From: Ferruginibacter sp.
GTDB taxonomy: Bacteria > Bacteroidota > Bacteroidia > Chitinophagales > Chitinophagaceae
Direction: 5' to 3'
Assembly (NCBI GenBank): GCA_018882645.1
Contig: VERM01000122.1
Location: 1-5,585 of the forward strand
Length of the DNA stretch: 5,585 nucleotides
The notes beneath the pieces were generated by a model. The model ran no database searches, had not been told where the DNA came from, and saw nothing but the letters and a program-made list of their open reading frames with translations. Both the position numbers and the translations under genes were made by a program. Positions 1 through 5,585 of the stretch are shown here, in pieces (the stretch's first letter is position 1; the number at the start of each line of letters is the position of its first letter).

Positions 1-857
1 GTGCCGGTATTGGGACAAAGCTTCGGGTCTAATCCGTCGATGTCAAAACTGATGAAAACATGCTGTGGCAATTTCGAAACAATCTCCTCTGAAATGATTT
101 TCCAGGTCTGACCTTCGTAAATACGATTCTTGATTTCTTTGTCAAAATAAGTTATGACCCTGAAATTGCTACTGCTGATATAATCCATTTCCTCTTCACA
201 ATAATCTCTGATGCCCACTTGCACCAATCTTTTTAATGCAGGTATCTTTTCCAATGCATTATACATGATTGAGGCATGAGAATACTCAAAGCCTTCATAA
301 GCTTTCCTAAGGTCGCAATGCGCATCAATCTGAAGGATTCCAAAATCAGGATATTTGTCAGCAATTGCCCTGAAATACCCGAATGGTGTACTGTGATCGC
401 CACCTAATAAGCCTACAAGTTTATCTTTTTTCAGCAACTCGGTGGTCTGTTCATAAACCCATTCATTCAGAAACAAACTTCCCTGATTGATCTCCTTCAG
501 GGTTTTCGCCATGAATTTATTGCTGGACGGCTGATCGCCAAATGAAATATAATTGATATACAGTTCTGCCTCTTTACGCAAATAATCACTTTTCATCTGG
601 ACTTTTTTATCCGGCGTACGCATAAAAAATCCGTTTTTCCATATGTCTTTGAAATCCGGGTCAAACAGATCGACCTGTAAGCTTGCCTTAAAGATATGAT
701 CCGCCGCCCTTGCAGTTCCTGCATTATAACTTACCGTAACTTCCCATGGTATTGGAAGTATGATAAGCTTAGCATCTTCTTCTGTAAAAGGGAGACCAAA
801 AATATTGTTGTTGGGATTACCCAGTGAATTGGGATCAAATTGAGACAAATCTGCCAT
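1..857 (-). CDS. Agmatinase/arginase-family ureohydrolase, partial (C-terminus beyond left edge)
   Basis: Members of this family are cytoplasmic binuclear-metal (usually Mn) enzymes that hydrolyse a guanidinium group and release urea, for example agmatine to putrescine. Translating the minus strand from the ATG at 857-855 gives 285 uninterrupted codons plus two bases. Metal-ligand motifs are in family order: GGDHS at residues 152-156 (ligand H155), DAHCD at 178-182 (ligands D178, H180, D182) and SFDIDGLDP at 270-278 (ligands D272, D274), so the visible active site is intact. The segment SHAS at 193-196 resembles agmatinases more than classical arginases, which have a GNLHG-type loop there. 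The missing part should be the last 60-100 residues. The start is supported by a -7 promoter element 21 bp upstream. It is transcribed divergently from ccmE and nothing links the two functionally. Family assignment is firm; the substrate (agmatine, arginine or another guanidino compound) cannot be decided, so no symbol is given. Confidence 0.93.
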   Translation of the reverse strand, partial: MADLSQFDPNSLGNPNNNIFGLPFTEEDAKLIILPIPWEVTVSYNAGTARAADHIFKASLQVDLFDPDFKDIWKNGFFMRTPDKKVQMKSDYLRKEAELYINYISFGDQPSSNKFMAKTLKEINQGSLFLNEWVYEQTTELLKKDKLVGLLGGDHSTPFGYFRAIADKYPDFGILQIDAHCDLRKAYEGFEYSHASIMYNALEKIPALKRLVQVGIRDYCEEEMDYISSSNFRVITYFDKEIKNRIYEGQTWKIISEEIVSKLPQHVFISFDIDGLDPKLCPNTG

Positions 858-878
858 TGCTAGTGGTTGAATTATCAA

Positions 879-912
879 CAAAGATAGTCGAAGTCATGGA
901 ATACCCGAACAA
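879..912 (-). promoter_or_regulatory. Candidate Bacteroidota-type promoter for the ureohydrolase gene
   Basis: On the minus strand TATCTTTG (886-879) matches the Bacteroidota -7 consensus TAnnTTTG at all fixed positions. A TTG at 912-910 could be the -33 element, but the 23-nt spacer is on the long side. Transcription would start at about 872-874 and give a leader of roughly 16 nt before the ATG at 857. No clear Shine-Dalgarno sequence is visible, which is usual in this phylum. The -7 box is the stronger part of the call. Confidence 0.6.
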
Positions 913-925
913 AACAATATATTAC

Positions 926-953
926 TTGTCTTTATTGAATTGAATTAACTTTG
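926..953 (+). promoter_or_regulatory. Candidate Bacteroidota-type promoter for ccmE-ccmF
   Basis: TTG at 926-928 and TAACTTTG at 946-953 fit the -33 TTG / -7 TAnnTTTG pattern, with a perfect -7 box and a 17-nt spacer. The expected transcription start is about 958-960. That lies downstream of a possible in-frame TTG start at 951 and about 12 nt upstream of the ATG at 972, so the element decides the ccmE start in favour of the ATG. The spacer contains a tandem TTGAA repeat (935-944) of unknown meaning. Confidence 0.65.
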
Positions 954-971
954 CAGCCACAATTGCCAAGA

Positions 972-1388
972 ATGAAAAAAATTCATATAATTATTCTCAT
1001 CGGAATCGCCGGACTGATAGCGGGGTTTATAACCATGCTGAGCAGTTTTTCTTCTTATGACACCATAGCATCCGCAAAGAACAAACAGGGAAAATTCGTT
1101 CATCTGATCGCTAAATTGGACAAATCAAAGCCGGTAGATTATGACCCTGTTAAGAACCCCAATTATCTTAGCTTCTTCATCACCGATAGTCTTGGTGGAA
1201 ATTCTAAAGTAGTATATCACAATAGCAAACCGCGCGACTTGGAGAAAAGCGAAAGACTGGTCTTAAAAGGCAAAATGCAAAATGACCATTTTGAATGCAA
1301 GGAAATTCTCCTGAAATGTCCGAGTAAATATAAAGACGATGAGAATAATCTGAGAAAAAGCGTTAATGAACAGACGAATACCCCATAA
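972..1388 (+). CDS. ccmE: CcmE, periplasmic haem chaperone (CxxxY variant)
   Basis: CcmE is a membrane-anchored periplasmic OB-fold protein that binds haem covalently and passes it to CcmF for attachment to apocytochrome c. From the ATG at 972 the product has 138 residues, slightly shorter than E. coli CcmE (159). An N-terminal anchor with two lysines before a hydrophobic stretch (about residues 5-24) precedes the beta-rich domain. The segments FFITDSLGG (68-76), VVYHNSKPRDL (80-90) and LVLKGKM (96-102) line up with the CcmE strands. The C-terminal motif is CPSKY (C116-Y120), where E. coli has HDENY. This is the CxxxY class described in archaea and some sulfate reducers, where Cys replaces the haem-attaching His. 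The reading frame extends upstream to a TTG at 951, but that codon overlaps the -7 promoter box, so the ATG is preferred. The gene ends 26 bp before ccmF and is probably co-transcribed with it. The assignment is strong; the haem-attachment chemistry is inferred from the motif. Confidence 0.9.
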   Translation: MKKIHIIILIGIAGLIAGFITMLSSFSSYDTIASAKNKQGKFVHLIAKLDKSKPVDYDPVKNPNYLSFFITDSLGGNSKVVYHNSKPRDLEKSERLVLKGKMQNDHFECKEILLKCPSKYKDDENNLRKSVNEQTNTP

Positions 1389-1414
1389 AAATATTTTTAC
1401 TACAAACTGAAAGA

Positions 1415-4399
1415 ATGCAATTTGAAGGCGAACATTTACTCTACGGAAAAATTGGCCATTTATTGGTCATCATCGCTACTGTTTGTTCTCTTTTATCTGT
1501 AATCTCATTTTTTGCTGCTTCACGTAAAAATGACATTACAGAACGATTGAGTTGGCTGGTTTTTGGCAGAATCAACTTTGTGATTCATTCGATCTGCCTG
1601 TTTAGTGTTTTTATCATTGTCTTTATCATATGTAAAAATCACTACTTCGAATACATGTATGCTTTCAAGCATGCTTCAAAAGAACTTGAAAATAAATATC
1701 TTCTGGCTTGTATCTGGGAAGGTCAGGAGGGCAGTTTTCTTTTGTGGATGATGTGGCATGCGGTTTTGGGAATATTCATCATTTCGAAAACAAAAAAAAA
1801 ATTATACCAACCGGCCGGTATTCTAAAAGCGTCTTCGTCGCCGGATAAAAACATTTCTATTTCATCCAATGAATGGAAAGCTCCCGTCATGACCATAATA
1901 GGCCTGGCTCAATTCTTTCTTTGCCTGATGATTTTGGGAGTCTATGTGAAGGATGTCAGATTGGGCAACAGTTTATTTTCACTCACCCGGAACGAGATTG
2001 ATGCCCCAATTTTCAGTCAGCCCAATTACCTATCCCTGATCAAGGATGGCCAGGGATTGAACGTGCTGCTGCGCAATTACTGGATGGTCATTCATCCTCC
2101 CATTTTATTTCTGGGTTTTGCATCCACCATCATCCCATTTGCATTTGCTTATGCCGGTCTTCAAACGAAAAAGTATGGGGAGTGGGCGAAGCCGGCGCTT
2201 CCCTGGACACTCTTCAGTGCGGCAGTACTTGGTGTTGGAATCATGATGGGTGGGAAATGGGCCTACGAATCTTTGAGCTTTGGAGGATACTGGGCCTGGG
2301 ATCCGGTAGAAAACGCTTCGCTTGTTCCCTGGCTTATTCTGATAGCAGGTATCCACACCATGTTGATTTACAATTCCACCCAACGCGCATTGAGAGCCAG
2401 CTATTTATTTGCGATACTCAGCTTTTCATTTGTATTGTATTCCACCTTTCTGACCCGTACAGGAATTTTAGGGGACGCATCTGTTCATTCATTCACCGAA
2501 GCAGGTATCGCCATCAATATCATGATAGGATTGATGGTGGCGCTATTTTCACTGTCAATGTTGGCATTATTTTTCATCAGATACAGAAAAATTCCCGCCA
2601 TTCATTCTGAAGAAAGTATTCAATCCAGAGAATTCTGGATGTTTATCGGATCTGTTATTTTCTTTCTGTCTGCCATCTTTATCATCGGTATCACTTCGAT
2701 TCCGGTTTACAATAAAACTCCTCTATTAAAAGACCTGATTCTCCAATATCATGGCGGGAAAATGGCCTTGCCGGAAGACCCTGAATTTCTTTACAACAAA
2801 GTAATGGTGATTGCTGCGTTTATAATTGGAATATTAACTGCTATCAGTCAATACTTCAAATACAAGGACACACCAGGCAAACATCTTAGAAAGCTGATCA
2901 TCCCAACCATAGCCACCATTTTATTTTTTATCGCCATTTCAATCACTTACCCTTTTTTATACGACAAAAAAGGCGCAGGCTTTCTACTCGCAATCTATAT
3001 GGCATTTTTTGCTTCTGCATATTCCATAATCGCCAATGGATACTTTATTTTAGATACGATCAAAAATAAATTCAAACAAGCTGGAGGATCCATAGCCCAC
3101 ATCGGGTTTGCACTTATGATTGCAGGCATGCTGATTTCAAGTAGCAATAAAATAATTATCAGCGACAGCAAAGTAAATGGAATCAATCTAAAAATGGGTA
3201 TAGACCCAATCACCAAAAAACAGGATAATCCTTCAGAAAATCTTACCCTTCTCAGGGAAATCCCCGCAAGCATGGGCGAATACAATGTCACCTATATGAA
3301 CGATTCTTCCGGAAATGAAAAAGGCCGGAAATTTTATAAACTTTTATTTGAAAATAAAAAAAACAAAAAAGAAACCTTCGTTGTCATGCCGGATATCTAC
3401 ATCATGAAGGACAATAACATGAGCAGCAATCCGGACACCAGATCTTATCTTACCAAAGATATTTTTACTTACATCACTTATGCCTTAGATAAAAATAAAA
3501 ATAGTGGCCATACACCTACCGATACCGACACTATTCCCAAAAAATCCATTGACAGCGTTTTATTTGAATCTGGCAAATCAGATATAAGCGAAAATTCCAA
3601 AATCTCATTAGATAACCTTATAAAAAGTTTTAATGAAAATAATAAAACAAGCATTACAATTGAAGGATATACGGATGACACCGGCGAAGCTGAACAAAAT
3701 TTGATACTATCAAAAAAAAGAGTAATTGCCGTGAGCGACTACCTCAAATCCAATGGGGACTCCTCCCTTCTTATTAGTACAGATTGGTATGGTGAAAATC
3801 ATCCAAAATATGACAACAATTCTGATGCAAATAGAACCCTAAACAGGCGTGTTGAGTTGACTATTTCAGCAATAAAAAACATGACGCCCTCCGATGCATA
3901 TGATATTAGCGAAATGAAGATAGGTGAAAAATCTTTTTACAATAATGGATACTTCATACTCAATAAAGTGGAAATCAATCCGTCAAATGACAAATATAAA
4001 TTCACTTCTGATGACAAAGCCTTGATGGCCGATCTTAGTTTTGTAACAAAAGACAGCCTCAGATTCAACGCACGCCCATTGATTAAGGCAGACGCAACAG
4101 ACATTATAAATATCAATGACACCATTTTTTCACAAAACCTTATCATCCAGTTTGCAGGTGTAACCGAAAATAAAACTGTTAAAATTGGCATAAAAGAACC
4201 ATCCAACTTTATTGATTTTATTGCTGTCAAAAGCTTCATATTCCCATACATCAATCTGGTTTGGCTTGGACTGACCATCATGGCTATCGGTATCATTATC
4301 AGCATGATAAGACGCTTCGGGTTCGACAATACTACATCTGCCGTCATTCTCATTGCTGCATCTCTAGGAATTTTTTATATGTTTCTGCTGGCAGGCTAA
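1415..4399 (+). CDS. ccmF: CcmF-type cytochrome c haem lyase with an inserted OmpA-like domain
   Basis: This multi-pass inner-membrane protein takes haem from holo-CcmE and attaches it to apocytochrome c CxxCH motifs on the periplasmic face. The 994 residues (E. coli CcmF has about 650) start with GEHLLYGKIGH (4-14) and a first membrane helix. The signature WEGQEGSFLLW is at 101-111 and the tryptophan-rich WWD motif GGYWAWDPVENASLVPW at 290-306. All four conserved CcmF histidines can be matched: periplasmic H227 (VIHPP) and H358 (SVHSF), and membrane H314 (GIHTML) and H562 (AHIGFAL). After the helix ending near 577 comes a periplasmic region of about 360 residues, closed by two C-terminal helices (about 940-962 and 974-992). 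Inside it, residues about 713-817 form an OmpA-like domain, and CcmF-type sequence resumes near 830 (KIGEKSFYNNGYFIL). A Thr/Asp/Lys-rich linker (about 691-712) precedes the domain. The upstream neighbour is ccmE and a terminator follows. No frameshift is evident. The CcmF identity is very secure; the role of the insert is unknown. Confidence 0.95.
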   Translation: MQFEGEHLLYGKIGHLLVIIATVCSLLSVISFFAASRKNDITERLSWLVFGRINFVIHSICLFSVFIIVFIICKNHYFEYMYAFKHASKELENKYLLACIWEGQEGSFLLWMMWHAVLGIFIISKTKKKLYQPAGILKASSSPDKNISISSNEWKAPVMTIIGLAQFFLCLMILGVYVKDVRLGNSLFSLTRNEIDAPIFSQPNYLSLIKDGQGLNVLLRNYWMVIHPPILFLGFASTIIPFAFAYAGLQTKKYGEWAKPALPWTLFSAAVLGVGIMMGGKWAYESLSFGGYWAWDPVENASLVPWLILIAGIHTMLIYNSTQRALRASYLFAILSFSFVLYSTFLTRTGILGDASVHSFTEAGIAINIMIGLMVALFSLSMLALFFIRYRKIPAIHSEESIQSREFWMFIGSVIFFLSAIFIIGITSIPVYNKTPLLKDLILQYHGGKMALPEDPEFLYNKVMVIAAFIIGILTAISQYFKYKDTPGKHLRKLIIPTIATILFFIAISITYPFLYDKKGAGFLLAIYMAFFASAYSIIANGYFILDTIKNKFKQAGGSIAHIGFALMIAGMLISSSNKIIISDSKVNGINLKMGIDPITKKQDNPSENLTLLREIPASMGEYNVTYMNDSSGNEKGRKFYKLLFENKKNKKETFVVMPDIYIMKDNNMSSNPDTRSYLTKDIFTYITYALDKNKNSGHTPTDTDTIPKKSIDSVLFESGKSDISENSKISLDNLIKSFNENNKTSITIEGYTDDTGEAEQNLILSKKRVIAVSDYLKSNGDSSLLISTDWYGENHPKYDNNSDANRTLNRRVELTISAIKNMTPSDAYDISEMKIGEKSFYNNGYFILNKVEINPSNDKYKFTSDDKALMADLSFVTKDSLRFNARPLIKADATDIININDTIFSQNLIIQFAGVTENKTVKIGIKEPSNFIDFIAVKSFIFPYINLVWLGLTIMAIGIIISMIRRFGFDNTTSAVILIAASLGIFYMFLLAG
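1792..1801 (+). repeat. A10 homopolymer inside ccmF
   Basis: Ten consecutive A residues encode Lys codons in a cytoplasmic loop between two early membrane helices of CcmF (residues 126-129, TKKK). The frame is intact as given. Runs of this length can cause polymerase slippage or sequencing errors, and a one-base change here would truncate CcmF early. Confidence 0.9.
3551..3865 (+). other. OmpA-like peptidoglycan-binding domain encoded within ccmF
   Basis: This segment encodes CcmF residues 713-817 and reads as a full OmpA C-terminal-type domain. It begins with DSVLFESGKSDIS (713-725), the usual opening strand and the residues after it. The core motif IEGYTDDTG (749-757) corresponds to the family IxGHTDNTG. 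LSKKRVIAVSDYL (765-777) corresponds to LSxxRAxxVxxYL, and WYGENHP (791-797) to the GYGExxP segment. RTLNRRVEL (807-815) is the terminal N-RR-V signature. D754 and R769 match the diaminopimelate-binding Asp and Arg of A. baumannii OmpA (D271 and R286), with the same 15-residue spacing. The location is periplasmic, from the surrounding CcmF topology. Domain identity is clear; binding to peptidoglycan is inferred from the conserved residues. Confidence 0.9.
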
Positions 4400-4427
4400 C
4401 CCCTAAATATTGAGGGTTACCTTTTTT
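4397..4427 (+). terminator. Rho-independent terminator after ccmF
   Basis: TAACCC (4397-4402) and GGGTTA (4414-4419) form a 6-bp stem around an 11-nt AT-rich loop, followed by six T residues at 4422-4427. The stem can be extended by two G-C pairs if C4396 is bulged. The ccmF stop codon TAA is the first three bases of the stem. The T-tract on the plus strand indicates termination of the ccmE-ccmF transcript before the DUF4294 gene. Confidence 0.75.
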
Positions 4428-4461
4428 CAAATCGGATATCAAACATCAGCAGGATTTTATT

Positions 4462-4469
4462 TAAATTTA
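4462..4469 (+). promoter_or_regulatory. Possible -7 promoter element for the DUF4294 gene
   Basis: TAAATTTA differs from the TAnnTTTG consensus only at the last base. No TTG is seen at the expected -33 distance. If used, it would place transcription initiation at or next to the ATG at 4475, giving a leaderless or nearly leaderless mRNA. The terminator just upstream makes a separate promoter for this gene likely, but this exact element is uncertain. Confidence 0.35.
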
Positions 4470-4474
4470 CACAG

Positions 4475-5128
4475 ATGACTTTCCGGCTGAAACATACCAT
4501 CAAAGTGATTATGCTGTTTTTTTTATTTTCCCTTTTATTAGGCAACAGTAAATCATTTGCTCAGTATTCAGTTAATGATACCATTAACGTACAGGCCTTC
4601 ATGTATCAGGGTGAACTGATGACCTTATCGGTATTGTCTAACGTATACGTGTACTGCAAATTGACAAAAGCACAAAAAGAGGCAATCGCCGCATACAACA
4701 GACTCAGAAATGCCGTGTATGTCACTTACCCCTACGCCAGAAAGGCGGGCATATTGATGAACGAAATGAATGCACATCTTTCCGGAATAACAGATAAAAG
4801 TCTAAGAAAAAAATATATCAAAACAAGAGAAAAAGAATTAAGAAAAGAATTCACAATACCTCTGACCAATTTATCTGTATATCAGGGTAAAGTATTGATG
4901 AAATTAATCAATCGAGAGACCGGAAACAATTGCTATGAAATCATCAAAGAGTACCAGGGCGGTCTGGCGGCAGGATTCTATCAAACAGTCGCATTCTTCT
5001 TCAGCACAAGTTTAAAACAATCCTACGATCCTTTTAGTGCCGACGCTTTGATTGAGCGTTTTGTCATAGAAGTTCAAAGACTATACGGATTTAATGAAAT
5101 ATCTAAAAGCAGCTCCTTAATGCCATAG
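4475..5128 (+). CDS. Secreted DUF4294-family protein, function unknown
   Basis: The 217-residue product begins with a signal peptide: basic residues R4, K6 and K10, a hydrophobic core at about 11-23, and a likely cleavage site SFA|Q after residue 29. This predicts export to the periplasm or beyond. The mature part matches what I recall of DUF4294, a family found mainly in Bacteroidota. Its features are YNRLRNAVYVTYPYARKA (74-91), a highly charged helix RKKYIKTREKELRKEF (111-126), QGKVLMKLINRETG (137-150) and LKQSYDP (180-186). No catalytic motif that I recognise is present. The next Met (residue 13) would remove the positive charges of the signal peptide, so the first ATG is preferred. The gene lies 75 bp after ccmF, beyond a terminator, and is therefore probably transcribed on its own. 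Family assignment is good; no biochemical role is known to me. Confidence 0.87.
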   Translation: MTFRLKHTIKVIMLFFLFSLLLGNSKSFAQYSVNDTINVQAFMYQGELMTLSVLSNVYVYCKLTKAQKEAIAAYNRLRNAVYVTYPYARKAGILMNEMNAHLSGITDKSLRKKYIKTREKELRKEFTIPLTNLSVYQGKVLMKLINRETGNNCYEIIKEYQGGLAAGFYQTVAFFFSTSLKQSYDPFSADALIERFVIEVQRLYGFNEISKSSSLMP

Positions 5129-5195
5129 TGTTCCGCTTGGATAAAATAGTACACATCTATTCCACAGATTAGTTTAATCGATCATTTTCAACTAT

Positions 5196-5212
5196 ATTGC
5201 GTAGGCAATTTT
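5196..5212 (+). terminator. Weak hairpin with short T-run between DUF4294 gene and bshB1
   Basis: ATTGC (5196-5200) and GCAAT (5205-5209) are perfect inverted copies around a GTAG loop, followed by TTTT (5209-5212). The 5-bp stem has only two G-C pairs, so it is a poor terminator and may be chance. Otherwise 5129-5262 shows no gene, and I see no convincing TAnnTTTG promoter box for bshB1 there. Confidence 0.2.
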
Positions 5213-5262
5213 GACTTGTTGTATATTAAATCAATCAGCAATCGCAAATTCAATTGTAAAAA

Positions 5263-5585
5263 ATGAAATTAGATGTTTTGGCCTTTGGCGCACATCCTGA
5301 TGATGTAGAATTAAGTTGCTCCGGATTGCTGCTGGTAGAAAAACAAAATGGAAAAAAAATTGGGGTCGTAGACCTGACAAGAGGCGAGCTGGGATCAAGA
5401 GGGGATGTTGAAACCAGAAACAGGGAATCTGAAAGCGCTGCCGCTATTCTTGGTCTAGATATTCGAATTAATCTGGAATTGCCTGACGGTTTTTTCAATG
5501 CAGATAAAGAATCTTTATTAAAGGTAATTAAGGCCATCAGGAAATATCAGCCGGAATTTATTCTATGCAACGCTCCTAATGACAG
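5263..5585 (+). CDS. bshB1: BshB1, bacillithiol biosynthesis deacetylase, partial (C-terminus beyond right edge)
   Basis: BshB1 is a cytoplasmic zinc enzyme of the LmbE-like family. It deacetylates N-acetylglucosaminyl-malate, the second step in making bacillithiol, the low-molecular-weight thiol of Bacillota and Bacteroidota. The visible 107 codons show the N-terminal strand and metal motif AHPDD (residues 10-14), in which H11 and D14 are the expected zinc ligands and D13 the catalytic base. LTRGELGSRG (38-47) and ETRNRESESAAAILGL (50-65) are the family signature blocks, and the window ends in NAPND (103-107), just before the expected third zinc-ligand region. The complete protein should be about 235-240 residues. 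ELSCSG (16-21) departs slightly from the usual ELGCGG/ELGCSG. The start is the first ATG, preceded by an A-rich stretch without a Shine-Dalgarno sequence. BshB1 is preferred over other LmbE-like deacetylases because of the TRGELGxRG block. Confidence 0.92.
   Translation, partial: MKLDVLAFGAHPDDVELSCSGLLLVEKQNGKKIGVVDLTRGELGSRGDVETRNRESESAAAILGLDIRINLELPDGFFNADKESLLKVIKAIRKYQPEFILCNAPND

Noticed and set aside
951..971. TTG at 951 as the ccmE start, adding seven residues
   Set aside because: The codon lies in the -7 promoter box and upstream of the expected transcription start; the ATG at 972 gives a normal membrane-anchor N-terminus.
2105..2383. Open frame on the minus strand inside ccmF
   Set aside because: It lies opposite the most conserved part of CcmF (H227 to the WWD motif) and its translation resembles no family I recognise; it is a by-product of the real frame.
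2182..2610. Plus-strand open frame in another phase within ccmF
   Set aside because: It overlaps essential CcmF motifs (WWD, H314, H358) that are intact in the main frame, and its translation has no recognisable domain.
3551..3865. OmpA-like segment as a separate gene or the result of a frameshift fusion
   Set aside because: It is in one continuous frame with CcmF sequence on both sides, has no stop, and no plausible internal gene start with a promoter precedes it.
5138..5164. Imperfect inverted repeat (TGGA..ATAG / CTATTCCA) after the DUF4294 stop codon
   Set aside because: Pairing requires a 4-nt bulge, the stem is AT-rich and no T-tract follows, so it does not support a terminator call.
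5129..5262. Promoter for bshB1, for example TTGACT at 5211 or TATATT boxes at 5193 and 5222
   Set aside because: None shows both a good -7 TAnnTTTG match and correct -33 spacing; the best boxes match only six of eight positions.
5250..5537. Minus-strand open frame opposite bshB1
   Set aside because: The plus strand encodes the AHPDD and TRGELGSRG signatures of BshB1, so the antisense frame is a shadow.

Overview
The window most likely comes from a Bacteroidota genome of moderate to low GC. Four things point there. The promoters fit the Bacteroidota -33 TTG / -7 TAnnTTTG pattern. Shine-Dalgarno sequences are weak or absent. One gene belongs to the Bacteroidota-typical DUF4294 family. There is also a bacillithiol deacetylase (bshB1) and a CxxxY-type CcmE. 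The order or genus cannot be named from this sequence alone.

Layout. Positions 1-857 (minus strand) hold the N-terminal 285 codons of an agmatinase/arginase-family ureohydrolase that runs off the left edge. Positions 858-971 are a short divergent promoter region with one candidate promoter per direction. Positions 972-1388 encode CcmE, the periplasmic haem chaperone, and 26 bp later 1415-4399 encode a 994-residue CcmF, the haem-lyase component of system I cytochrome c maturation. A stem-loop with a T-tract at 4397-4427 ends this two-gene unit; its stem contains the ccmF stop codon. Positions 4475-5128 encode a secreted DUF4294 protein of unknown function. Positions 5129-5262 hold no gene. Positions 5263-5585 are the first 107 codons of bshB1, cut by the right edge.

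How the genes work together. CcmE receives haem and hands it to CcmF, which attaches it to apocytochrome c in the periplasm. The two genes are co-oriented, closely spaced and bracketed by a promoter and a terminator, so they look like one transcription unit. The ABC-type haem-loading partners (CcmA, CcmB, CcmC) are not next to them in this window. The flanking genes (ureohydrolase, DUF4294, bacillithiol synthesis) have no evident functional link to it.

Most notable observation. CcmF carries a complete OmpA-like peptidoglycan-binding domain (about residues 713-817), inserted inside its large periplasmic loop and not added at an end. CcmF-type sequence resumes after it. The two residues known to bind diaminopimelate in OmpA domains are both present, with the exact family spacing. 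This suggests a cytochrome c haem lyase tethered to, or positioned by, the cell wall. That function is inference; the domain architecture is read directly from the sequence.
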